Below, piece by piece: positions 1-12,200 of a stretch of DNA of 20,605 nt. Every line of letters begins with the position of its first letter. The stretch's first letter is position 1. The notes beneath the pieces were generated by a model. That model saw only the letters and a list, made by a program, of their open reading frames with translations, did not search any database and was not told the DNA's origin. The DNA lies in the NCBI GenBank assembly GCA_020650975.1, contig JAIPMN010040275.1:1-20605 (forward strand), given 5' to 3'. The DNA comes from Apostichopus californicus. Lineage: Eukaryota > Echinodermata > Holothuroidea > Aspidochirotida > Stichopodidae. A program made the position numbers and the translations under genes.

Positions 1-211
1 TTGATCTCAACAGCCCCCTCAAGAGCAAACGAGACATTACTGCAATCTTTCATCAGCACTCCATCAGAGACACTTGGTATTCTTCATCTCTCTGGAGAAT
101 CCAGTAGGATCCTGGTACCAGAGACCTCAGATGATACCCTCTCGACTCAACAGACGTCGGATGAGGCACACCCCATCATCTCTAGCTCTCCATCTGATAA
201 CACACTAGCCG
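1..211 (+). CDS. TP53BP1: 53BP1 exon 1 of window (N-terminal disordered region)
   Basis: Open in frame 1 from base 1 to the donor CG|GTGAGA, ending in phase 1. The peptide contains ISTPSETLGILHLSGES, which matches the recalled human segment with ASTPATTLHLLQLSG, and ends with a SSPSDNTLA stretch resembling human PSSPTEQEG. It includes one TQ site (STQQ). The exon probably begins upstream of the window, because homology continues to the first codons. An AG at 10-11 could be an acceptor but is not needed. Confidence 0.85.
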
Positions 212-3200
212 GTGAGATGAACTTAGCTTAGTAATTTATTGACTAGTTAACTTACTTATCAGTTAACATGACTCAAGAACTTCAGCAGTCCTTCTTTTAA
301 CTGGATGGTACCCGCCTACCTCGATTTACTCTCGACCAAATAATTATAATAATAATAATACTGGGTCAACAACAAACGATGGTTGCAACAAATGTAATCG
401 TCGAAATAGAAATAATACATGCATGTCATGGAGAGGTCATCACCCAATATGATATCCCTTTCCTCTGCCTTACCCCCATCAACCACCCCTCTCTTCACCT
501 CATGCACATCATGTAGAGATGTGAGAAGGAAACCAATTTTAGCCATGACAACCTTCCAAGTATCAGTTTTGTGTATTTTGTCTAGATCTGAAACTTATGT
601 TGTTCTTCACATTTCTATCTTTGAATTTTCAGATTCATCCAAGGAAGAAACAAAGAAAGAGGAAGATGAAGAATTTCAGGTGAGGCCCAATTGTTCATAG
701 ATGATGTGTGAGAGGAGGGGACTACTAAGCCGTTGTATTATTTTATTAACCTGTTATTAATTTACTGTTAACTTGCCTTTGAATGGAATTTTTGGAAGTT
801 CAGACAAAGACTGCTAAATGCCTTAAAAGTAACGACAGAAAGAATCAGGAAACGGATGTGACAGATGTGATCATCACGTAGAGTGATTACTGTGTAGACG
901 CAATTGTATACATAAGTCTCACTAAATGCCTTGAAATGTGATTATGTACCGACAGTTTGCTCGTGAGTCTATGTACCGCGAAACTTCAAACTTCCGAAAA
1001 TGCCTGTTTCCGTAATATTATGGTAATGTCCATCGATTTCCTCCATTTTACAACACCCAACTTCGGGTGGCAATTCTCTTGATCCGAATAGGTCCCAGAA
1101 TGGCAGAGGGCGATAAATGCTTCCGAAGTGGAACAGCGAGTCTCGAGCAGCAAGGAGGTGTCGTCCGCCTCCAGCAGTTCAGCGACGTCCCAATCGGTTG
1201 ATTCTCAGTCTTCTAACTCTGCTCCTTCTCTACAACTTCTTCAGGTTTACCATCAATTTTTCTTTAACATTTTTAAAAAGATAGAAATGTGTTTTTTCTT
1301 AGTCAATCCACAAATTCATCAAAATGGGTGAAAATGGTAATACCCAGGGAGGCCATGAGTGTTGAGGGTCTTTCATTGTGTTTTTCTAGATGGACGTTGT
1401 TTTGTGCAATTTTAGGTGGAAATCGATAGAATTGATATATTGAATGGAATTCAGTTTGATGGTGGAAGTGAACAAAAAAAAAAAAAATGGCGTGATGCCA
1501 TTGATTCCATGACGTTAACATCCCAATGAATTACACTTTTTTTTTGTTTTAACCGCCTACTTTTATAATATCATTGAAAACATTAAGACAGATTCACAGT
1601 GATATATCGTTTCGGAGAATGGATGGGGGAGGGGCTGGGGGGACGGAAGAGGAATGGATATGGGGAGGGGTTTAGATAAACTTGAGTATGTTAAAGTATG
1701 TATGTTAGCTTGGAACCATGACATCAGTAAATATGTGGTAAACACATTGTTTCTAATGTTTCCTGATTTAACCCATATCTTTGTTATCCTAAATGTTTTT
1801 ACAGAACTGGCAAGACCCCAACCAAGTCGATTCTTCTCAATCGCTTATTCAACAACGTGGTAAGTGTGAACGTCATAGACATAACATCCATAAATATGGC
1901 TAAATGCTCCTTATGCTTTCTGAAAAGTATTATGTCATTTTAATCAATTAGTGTTCATTTTCCATGGGCAGAGTATTCTGTCGATGGCAAGAAAAAATTT
2001 CAGTCTATCAAAATTGTCTCTCCTCTCAGACTTTGCTGCCCAAGCATCAGCCTCGTCATCACCGCAACTAATCATCGATTCCCAACAGCTCACAGATTCG
2101 GTTCAAATAATCGGTGAGGTGGAGTCTGGGAAAAGCTCCCACTCGACCTCAGAGAGTGGAGTGACCTCTGGAGCTTCAAGACACATCGCAGAGGATATTC
2201 ACGGAATGGAGAATGTGACCTCGTCCCAAGATTTCCGTTTGCATCTGACGCAGTCGCAGACCGAGACGGAGGCAGAAGGTGTCGGTGTTTACATGGATGC
2301 TGCTTTGAAGAAGGAGGGTTCTGCAGGCACCCACAGATACACTCTTGACCAGGTTTCTCAGACTGGAACCTTCAGTGATGATAAAAGACCCCATCGTCAC
2401 CCCAAAAAGCACTCCGATCCACAAGATATTTCTTCGTCTGGTTTAACGTCGAGCTCGGAAAAGGAAAAGATCGAAAAGCTTGCTTCAAAGGAAAAGAGCA
2501 GAACTGTTGAATCTACGAAACCTTCCAAATCACTGGACGCTGATCAAAGTACACCTCAACCTACCATACAACAGCTTGACAAAAGTCAAAGGTCAAATCA
2601 AGAAGCTGAGCGGTCCATAACACCGAGTAGCATTACGGAAGTGAACAGCAAAGATTCGTTATCTGAAAGTAATACGTCGCAGCCCTCAGGTGAGTCCGCT
2701 AAAACATCACTGGCTGAGAAATCTTATTCCATTCGGGAGATGTCACTTCCTTAATGTTCCTTTTACGAGTAAGAATAGAGACTTGAACAAAATCTAAATA
2801 TCAGCCTCTTTTCCTTCCATTGTAAAATGTTTTCCTTTATTTATTAAAATGTTTATTTGATGAAAAGTTACTTTTTCATCCTGTTTCCATATAAAAAGAA
2901 AAAGAATAAATTATTTCATAATTTCCCTTTGTGTTCTGTTGTAAAGAAACCTAATAAAGGCTCTTACTGATTCTTATGTTTGCAACAGGACTGAGTTTCC
3001 ATCTCAATATGATCAAAGACAACAGTCGGATCAGTCCATTCGAGGCTCAGGGGGGACTTTTGAACTCAAAGAAATTCCAACACAGTACACCGATTGTATC
3101 CGAAGTGGAGGAAGACGACCAACAGGGCAAGAATTCAGAGAAAGTATGATAATCTTAAGAAAGGGATGAAAGTTGGGAAGGGCCTGTCATTTAACAGGAA

Positions 3201-6200
3201 TGCAGGATCTTCTTGAAGTCTGAAGTCTGTCTGTCTGAAGAAGTCAGTCTGAAGATCCTGCTAGGACCGAAACAGCCTCTCTCACTTTTGTACATTTTAC
3301 CCTACACATGCATATTGTGGTTGTTTGCCTGTAAGCCCAGGGCATTTAGCTTAAGTAAAGTAGGTACCAGTATGTGAGTACATGCACATACAGGAAATAA
3401 CAGGAAAAAATATCCACAAATAGCCTGCAGTGTGCGGACCCTTTAAAGTGTCCCAAGAGTGGATCTTATCCAAACGTTCCAAGTACCATTCAGAATGGCT
3501 CCCTAATACTGGACACTATCAAACTTTACAAACAGGTCATGTATAACAGACATACCAACTACTGCAATAGACACCCACCAGACAGTCACCCTACTAGAGG
3601 GTAGCTCAAACATTAGATTACAAGAGAAAATCCAAGTAAAACATGAACAAATACATTCACAGAGTTTTTTAAATGACCAATGCCAGACATACTGTCTGCT
3701 CCAAATAGTCATCCCCTAACAGAATTGGGCTAATTTAAATATTGGAAGTACCAGATAAACCATATTTATATGAAAAAAATCCCACAGTGTCCGATACGTT
3801 AATGCCACCGGACACTACCCCAACCCTAAATCTACTTGCAATTTCATCTTCATAAATCAAAGGAAGAAAATTGTCTTTATATTTTTTGCTTGATTTATTG
3901 AAAACCTAGGAACAGTCAAAGAGCAGCTCCAGCAAGTCGTTGCTGACGATATCTGAGCAAGATTCCATCCCTGCAGAGACGGAGAAGGAGATGACCTTCC
4001 ATCTTAACGGTAATTTGTCCACCATCTTCATCTTGTTCCCTATAAAGTGGTAAAACATTAGAAAAATGAGTTATTATTGCTATCTGTTACTACAAAATTA
4101 GGAAACAAGTTAAATAGCCTGGAACGAGTTTACAGATCTTTCTTTTAGAAAATTTTCTAGCTCTTGACATTAGAAATTTGTTCTGACAAACTTTCAAGTT
4201 GTTTGTAGAAAATTTGTATGACAGGTGTTGAATGTGTTTTGTCTTAATTATTTGTTTTGCAACATTTGTTTTTGGTTTTTTTAACAGTGCCTTCCAAGGA
4301 GGAGATTCAAGCTATTAGGGAAAGTCCCACCAGGAAGAAAGTTACAGTCTTTTCTGGCATCCAGCAGGCAAGTTTTTCAAAGGCAAAACAAGTCTCTCTG
4401 CAAGATGAAAAAGAAGAATCCACTCAGTAAGTTCAAATCAAAGTTCCTGAGTCTCATTGGATGACATTTTAAAGGTAGACAGTATAGGCCCAAAATAATA
4501 ACACGCTTTAACTGCTAGAAGTTTTCAAAAAGTACTTTCCTGGAGGTCTTTACTCTACAAATTGTTCTCAGACATTTTTAAGGAACACACAAGATGACTG
4601 AATGTCCCAGTGAGGAAAATTTCCTCAAAGATGGCTATACAAACAGTCTAAGAAATTTTCACCAAAGGTGACCATACTTGAATATCTAGCATATTTGAGG
4701 CCCAATACAGCATACCTTTAAGGCGACAAAGTGTGTTTGATTGAAAACTGACAAAAAGAACTTCCCATTGGTTCTTTTGTACTGCATCGTAGATGGGCCA
4801 GTTAACTTATCTTCATATTTAGGGCAGCATTTAAGTCTTATTCTGTCATAGTTCAACAAATAGAAATGTAGGAAACTGACTTGTATTACCCTGGTCACTG
4901 GTTTGAGTCCTGTTCTAGTCCCCAAAAATAAGTTCCACTTTCCACTTTGTTAAAAATTTCTGAGTCAGTTTTCCATTGTCCACTTACAGTTTATAAGATA
5001 AAACCCTTTTTTTTCCAGAATATGTCAACCCTTCTATATATTTATTTGGGTTTTGAAAGATAATCCACTTTAATGTATCATCTGTCCGCCGTGTTCGTTA
5101 GAGAAAATCATGACGATCATGTGATATTTACTCAACAGTTGTTAGGATAGACATTTAATTCATAAATATGTTGTTATAAGTATGCTGTGAAAATATGTTT
5201 TAGTTTCATGTAAACAAATGGACATTAAAGGACAACAAAATTCACTCTCCTTGATGAATTCTCATGGGTTCTTTCAAGGAATTATTTATTTGAAAATGGG
5301 ATCCAGTCCTTCCAGTCATATTTGTTTTTGTCCCACTCAGCCTTGCCCTGTGATGAATTTTAGTTTCTGTGATAGAGTGCTTGAAATGTTGGCCCGACCT
5401 GCTAGAAAATTTCTAATCTTAACACTGACTTACGTTGCGATGTGACGTCAGTGCGGCACATTGGTCTGACTCAATCAGATTTCACTCTAAGCTTGACCTT
5501 GATACAGTACACAGGAATGTGTACAGACTTTGCGTACGTCTGTGATTCAAAAACTTGATCAAATATTATAGACTTTTTTTTCATATACCCAATAGACTGC
5601 CAGTAAAAATTTCCTTTATTAAACATTTTGATTTTAGAGAGCCAGGTTTGGTCTAGCTCAGTAACACTCATTAAATAATAGTTGTTATAATCCTTCAAAT
5701 AATCCAGACAGTTATGTTATCATAGGAGAAGTGAGTGATTGTTTCGAGCTCTGATTATCACTAAAGGTAACAGAAGTGTCTGGTGACAGAATTTCTATGA
5801 TTAAACGGAATCGTTAGTCGCTTGCTTATGAAATCAATTTTGGGTGAAGATTGTATGATACATTATAAAGAATCTTTATCTTAATCAATTACAATCATAT
5901 TTTTAAAGAATACACTGAGACATTTAGGAAAAAAAATGATATAAAAGTGGGGAAACTGCTGTTTAATAAATGAGAAACAAAAATTGAAAAACTTTACTTG
6001 CAGGGATGAGGATCCATTTGCCAGTGAGGCTCGTCCCGAAGATTCTGCACAAAGTCACCGACATGTCAACGAAGCTGCGTATAAAAGACCAGAGGAACAT
6101 GAGAACGAACCTCCAGATCCTCTGAACTTAAACAGAGACAGAGAAAATAATAGCAGCACTGACACGCTTCCCGTTGAGTTGACGGCCGAAACAGAACAGT

Positions 6201-9200
6201 ACGGGATGGACCTGGATAAAAGCGTCATTGACGATACAAGTCGAAATGCTGAAACTGTGGACCACTCGGTGGCCATGGAAACGGAAGATGTGGCAGAACC
6301 GAGGAAGCCATCTGCCGGAAAGAAGAAAGGTCGTAAGAGGAAGCAGAGAGGGAGAGGGTCGGGAAGCGGTGACGCTCGGAGCCCGAGCAGAACTTCCAAG
6401 CGAAAGTTCACAGAGGTCAGGGATCCGTACCAGTTCACCGATTCACAATCGAATAGAGTCCAATCGCCTTTGAAGCAGAGAGGTGATGATTTGATGGTGG
6501 TGGCCAGCAAGACAAAGGCAGAACCGGACAGATTAGAAAAGAGTAAATATTTGGAATTTAATTTTAAAAATATCTATATATTTCATTTGATATTAAACAA
6601 AGACTTCTTTCATTCATTCATTCATTCATTCATTCATTCATTCATTCATTCATTCATTCATTCATTCATGCATACATTCATTCTTTCTACATACATTTCT
6701 GTATAAGTTTTATCACTTGTAGAGTACAAAAAGATAGTCTGGTACAAGCTGCTATTTATTGATGGTCATAAAGTCTCTTAGGACTACAAAATGGTCCATT
6801 TTCTGGTTTTCTTAATCCTTGGGCTTAACAAAACTGTACAAAACTGTTGATTTGTGTTTTTGCCTCCAATCCCCAAACTACACCCGTTTTCCTTTTCCAT
6901 CAATTTGAAAGTTTGCATATTTTTGAACTCCATCAAAAAGGCTACTTTCTGTCCAAAGTAGACTCCTTGTCATTGTAAAGTTGCAAATATTTTGTGGTTT
7001 TGGTGGAGAATACTAATAGATCACAGGGATGTGCCCAGGATTTCCTGAGTGCCAGGTATACTCCTGGGGGAAGGCTTTAAGGGGAGAAATCTTTCGATTT
7101 TTGAAGGTGCTCAGATGCCAAATGCTGGCACTTGTGTCGTTTTTAAGCACATACACAAGTACTAGTTTTGCTAACAATTTACTTTTTAAACATTTTTTTT
7201 AAGGGAAATATGTTACGTACCTGGTAAAAGTTATTAGTTTGTTTTAAAGAGATTTTACAAGGGACTGATTGAGAGCCGTATGTAATGTTTCTCGCATGCG
7301 CAACTGATGCATTATTAGTCTGTATGATTTTGGCATAGGCTAGGCCCAATTTATGTTGAATATATTGTTAGGAATGTCGGGATTTTAGATGAAAATAGTG
7401 CTGGGCGGGATTCACGATTTTTAAGACAGTGCTGGGCGGTAATTTTTAGTGCTGGGCGGGGCGGCCCAGTGCCGCCTAGCGTGGGCACATCCCTAAGATC
7501 AACCCACCGTGTTTGGTTTTTTCCTTTCCAAGGAAAGTCCCCTCGCAGCAGTAGACGCAGAGGCGCATCGTCAGCCGAGAGAGAGCGAACGAGAGCCGAA
7601 AACGGAGTCAAAGAAGGAGGGAACAAGGAGGAGCAGAAAGGAGACCCATCCTCTGAAAAGGAGAACCAGGGTGGAGTGGAACAAAGTGGGTCAAAGGTCA
7701 CAAGATCTGAAACAAGGAGAAACTTGTCATTTGTAAGACAGAGCAGTAGTAGTAGTAGCAGTGGACACCAACAGGTATGGACAAATGATGTCGAATGGCA
7801 TACAATAGCCTCTCTGTTGTTTCTTAGGAAGTTAAAAAGAACATGTTTTGATTCCTGTTATTAAACTCTGTAAAACAATGGATAAACAATAACATTTATG
7901 TCTGTACCGAGGAGCCGACCAATCAGCATCAATTTAGCCTTAAAGGAGCTTTCCAGAGATATGGCACATATTCTAAAAGTGAATATCTTGAAAACCAGAA
8001 TAGCTATAGATACATTCTTAGCACTAAACATTTTTTCGCTTTTTCTTTGATTTTGACATATCCATATTCAAATTCTGCTTAATATCCTCAACCTTAACTT
8101 TGAAAGCAAGTAATTCTGGGTCGGCAAAGACTTACTACAAGCACCCTTCCAGGTGGATAGGAGCGTGTTATAAATCACTTTTATTATTATTATTTTTATG
8201 CTTTACACTTCCATCGTGTACTGCTGTTACTGTACAACAACAACAACAAAGAATCTTTGACTCTGGTGAGAAGCAGTAGATACTGAGATGATTATTACAA
8301 AATGTGTCATTTCTGTTTTTTTATGCAAAAGTGTCACATTGTAAAGAATTTAGAGTGTCACAAAATGAAATATTTTATGCAAGAATGATCTCGGCAAACA
8401 TAGTGAGACGGACAGGTCGGATCGTTACAGCAAAAATACAAAGTCATGTGTTTTATTTTTCGAGAGAATCGTTAGATTTTATCAATGGTCTTTCCTTTTC
8501 CTGCAGCATCTATCCCGTACGACTCTGCAAGACGACGCAGACATGGAGGTTAAATACGAAGTAGTGAACATCCACTTGAAAGTGAAGAAGGTTTACATCA
8601 GGGGAGTACTGGCACACACCTACACCAAGGAACTGGTAAGTCCTTATGATAAACACGTGCCTCTCCCTGTCATCATGAAAAGTTGAATAATTACTTTGTC
8701 TTTAAAGGCATTGAAGACTCGCCCCAAACTGCGTGCGGCCATCTGAAAAAGTTAACTTTCCGTTGCTCGCAAGTGACGTTTTGTTCGTGTCGCTACAAAA
8801 TGCAGACAGTAATGAAACGTGATACCTTGTCTTTAACTATTGCCAGATGCACAATGTGTAGGCTTTACATAGTTTTCTTTTCCCATTTGACAGATTTGAA
8901 ATACACACCCTTTGAAGGATAGATTATACAGTATTTCAACACCATTTTTATTGATCACAAAATTAGCCATTCAGCACTGAAGACTCACTCAACAATGTGG
9001 CGTGATGTTATCTAGTTTTATCGCGCAGAACTTTTTACCATACCCGTACTCAAAATGTTTCTTTGCCTGATTCTTTCTTTGGCTCTGTCAAGGCCTATAT
9101 AACATGGATGGTGTCGTATGTTTTTCTATCTCCAGAGTAAAGTGGTTGAACCCGCTGAAAGTAGCGAAAGTGACGAGTGGCCCGCCTCACCCACCTCCTC

Positions 9201-12200
9201 ATTTTCTGGTTACCTCGGTGACGTCAGCTCCATGGGTAGTCGCAGTTCTTCAAATACAGGCAGCCTCCAGAAATCTGTCAGCATCGGAAGCAAGAGCTCG
9301 TCATCTACGACCAGCCTAGGAAAAGACTCTTCACCAGGTATGCAATCCTGTCATCAGAGAGCACTGTGCACTCAAGGGGTTAAAGGACCTGGCAGGTTGT
9401 TGCGTTGTGTCCTTGAGCATGGCACTTAAGCTCAATTGCCGCTCTTAACCCAGAATTGTTCACCGAGGTGTATGAATGGGGACCTGTATAGTTGAGTGCG
9501 GAGGATGCTTAGATGTGGCTTACTGTAGTACCCCTTGGCGTGACTTTGTTTGCATTGTACACACTTTGGTGTTCGGCTGTAACGAGTCCACCAGTCACAG
9601 GGGATTTTATTGGATAGAGATGTTCTTTATTCATCTATTACCAGTGCTTTTATAACTATCTGACTTGAACTTTTAACTACAAAATTCCCCCAAGAATAAC
9701 TTTTAAAAAAGTTAAAACAAGTTTAAATTATGATAATGAATCTTGTGACCCTGTCATTACGATCTTCTTTTTTTTCTTGCTTCGTTAGCCAAAACGCCAA
9801 GTCCTCAAGTGCCTCCTCTTCAAACAGGCAGATCTCTCAACAGGACCGGTTCTTCCTCGAGCTCAGGAAAAAGCTCTCACGGTGTGGTCCACTTTTCACC
9901 GGAGCTGGAATCGACGTTAGCCAAAACTTCCAGCGTGAGTGGAAAAGATTCCGAATTTAAGCAGCCAGAAAAATCGGTCAGGAAGAAGTCTGTGAGTCCG
10001 AAGGAAGGACCTCAGACAGAAAATAACCTCAGTAGAGTGACCCAGGGGGATAGTCAGGTAGGTGGGGAGATGGGTGGACTGGGGAAGGACTTAACAAAGA
10101 GGACAAAAGGGTCCTCCGTTGTGAATGTCACAGAAGAAATGGAGGTACAGGTGCACGAAGAAGAGAGTTTCCCAAGAAAGGGGAGAAGAGAAAAGGGGGA
10201 GGGTGGTTCCAAAGATAAAGAAGGGAGCAGACAGGGCTCAACTCTGCATGATACAAGTCCTACAGTCACAGACAGTTCCCGCTTGACAGAACTGCCCGAC
10301 CCTGTAGGCGACAAAACAGCGTTGGAAAGTGCACAAGCCGCTGAAGATGAAAGCACATGGAGGCAGAGCGAATCGATGGCATCTAAACAAACAAGAGGTC
10401 GAAGAAGGCGTGGGAGGAGATATACGAGGGGAGATGGTGATCAGCAAGATATGTCAAAACAAGATGTCAGCTTCACTGAAAGTGGTGAGTGAATGCAATG
10501 ATGAAGTCTGGTTCCATAAGCAGCTGATTGTGTGCACGTGCACCCGCAGATGTTATGCTATTCAATATAAACATGAACACAATATATATAGATTATAATA
10601 TAGTCTACCTATATGCTAACTTACAGCATGTTGTTACTCGAGTTTCAAACCCGCAGTGTGCGGCAATCATCGGACAACTGGAAGTAAACAAATGTTGTAC
10701 TTGCTCTACTCCTATGTATTGAGCACTTTTGCAACAGGAAGTGAACATCTGAATCTTTGTCATATATATACATATATATATATTATATATGGCAAGCATA
10801 ATTATTGAACTACTGTAACAGATGTTGAATCCTAGAACAGCCATGTGAAATCTCATACTTGATATTGTTAGCCCTCTCTGTAATGTTCCTGATTTGTATC
10901 CTGTCTGGTGGTCAAAGGTCAAAGTTTGATATATCCTGTTTAGTGGTCAAAGGTCAAGTTTGATATCCTTTATGTATTGTAACACCAAGGTCAAAAATGG
11001 TGGGACTCATTGTGTCAGCAGTCGATGCCCGTCGCAACTATGATAAATACTGTTTTAATTGAGGTCGAGGGTCGCCTGAGATCAACCTGGTTTACGTTAT
11101 TAAGCCAAATATATGTAAAGGCATTACTCAGTTTACTTGATCTGTATATACCCTTAACAGTAATGAATTTGGTTTAATAGCACCTTTTTTCCCCCCTCTC
11201 TTTTATTGCCATTGCCATGTGCAAAATTTCAGCCCCTGGAATGTCTCACCCTAGAGAGGCTCCATTAGATGAGAAGGAGGCCCAAAAGGAGACAGTTGCG
11301 GGAGAAGCAACCTTTGAAATTCTCAACAGTCCACCAATCAATACGGGTCCGGACCAAACTCAAGCATCTACATCCTGGTCCGAGGAGATCCTGAAGCCTG
11401 GCACAAAGGTTCTTTGTAAATGGCCCCAGACTTCTTTTTATTATCCAAGTATTATCCAGAGTTGGACCAGAGATGACAAGTGAGTTCACAATAAAGACAC
11501 TACTGTGTCAACAGTTGGAAGCTGAGGGGTCTGCAGCATCAATGCAGCCAGGCTGTTCAGGACATAATATGTCGTGCTCTGCATTTCAGGGAATAGACAA
11601 TGTCATGTTTGATAATTGATTCAGCCATGCTGTAGGGGAGTTTGCAGTTGCTGCAGCTTTTCTTTAGCCTAACATGTTGACACAGTTTGAATTAAAAGCC
11701 TAACATGTTGACACAGTTCAAATTAAGAGCTTAATATGTTGCAACAGTCTGAATTAAAAGCCTAACATGTTGACACAGTTTGAATGAAAAGCTTAACATG
11801 TTGACACAGTTTGAATTAATAGCCTAACACGTTGACACAGTTTGAATTAATAGCTTAGTATGTGACAGAGTTCGAAATTAAAGGCTAACATGTGTTACTG
11901 ATGCAGTTTTAGTCAGAATTACCATTTGGTGAAGCTAGCTCAGTCGTACCTTACGAATATCACTTCACATGATTCATGTCATTTTCCAATATGCAGTCAT
12001 TTCAAATTTTAAAAGAAAGAAAAGTGCCTGCATGCCTCAACAAGAGAGCAAATTATAAAGTTTGGATTTGAGCTAATGTGCCTTTGCTAAACGCTCTGTA
12101 TTTGTTTTAATTTGATAATATGTCTTATGGTGGGTGGCAGGGTGCCATTTAAACTAAGCACACTATTGATCGGTAGCCTACACTGAGACTGATTAGCACA

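Noticed and set aside
803..856. Possible extra exon in intron 2 (ACAAAGACTGCT... in frame with exon 2)
   Set aside because: It would keep frame, but the acceptor has almost no pyrimidine tract, the donor GAT|GTGACA is weak, a TAG follows soon after and the peptide has no resemblance to 53BP1.
1951..2029. Upstream extension of the exon 5 open frame (starting VFIFHGQSIL)
   Set aside because: Phase with exon 4 fits only a start at 2030, which also has the best pyrimidine tract; the extension is intronic.
4362..4374. GC-AG type internal donor CAG|GCAAGT in exon 8
   Set aside because: The downstream GTAAGT donor is canonical and gives the frame that joins exon 9; the internal site may be chance.
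6055..6510. 151-codon minus-strand open frame opposite exon 9
   Set aside because: Shadow of the coding exon on the other strand; no family features.
6543..6706. Open frame continuing past exon 9 into repeated HSFI peptide
   Set aside because: This is translation of the TTCA microsatellite in intron 9 after the GTAAAT donor.
10054..10447. Minus-strand open frames opposite exon 13
   Set aside because: Antisense shadows with Ser/Leu-rich composition that follows from the coding strand; no independent support.
10605..10922. 105-codon minus-strand open frame in intron 13
   Set aside because: Runs through an AT dinucleotide tract and shows no family resemblance.
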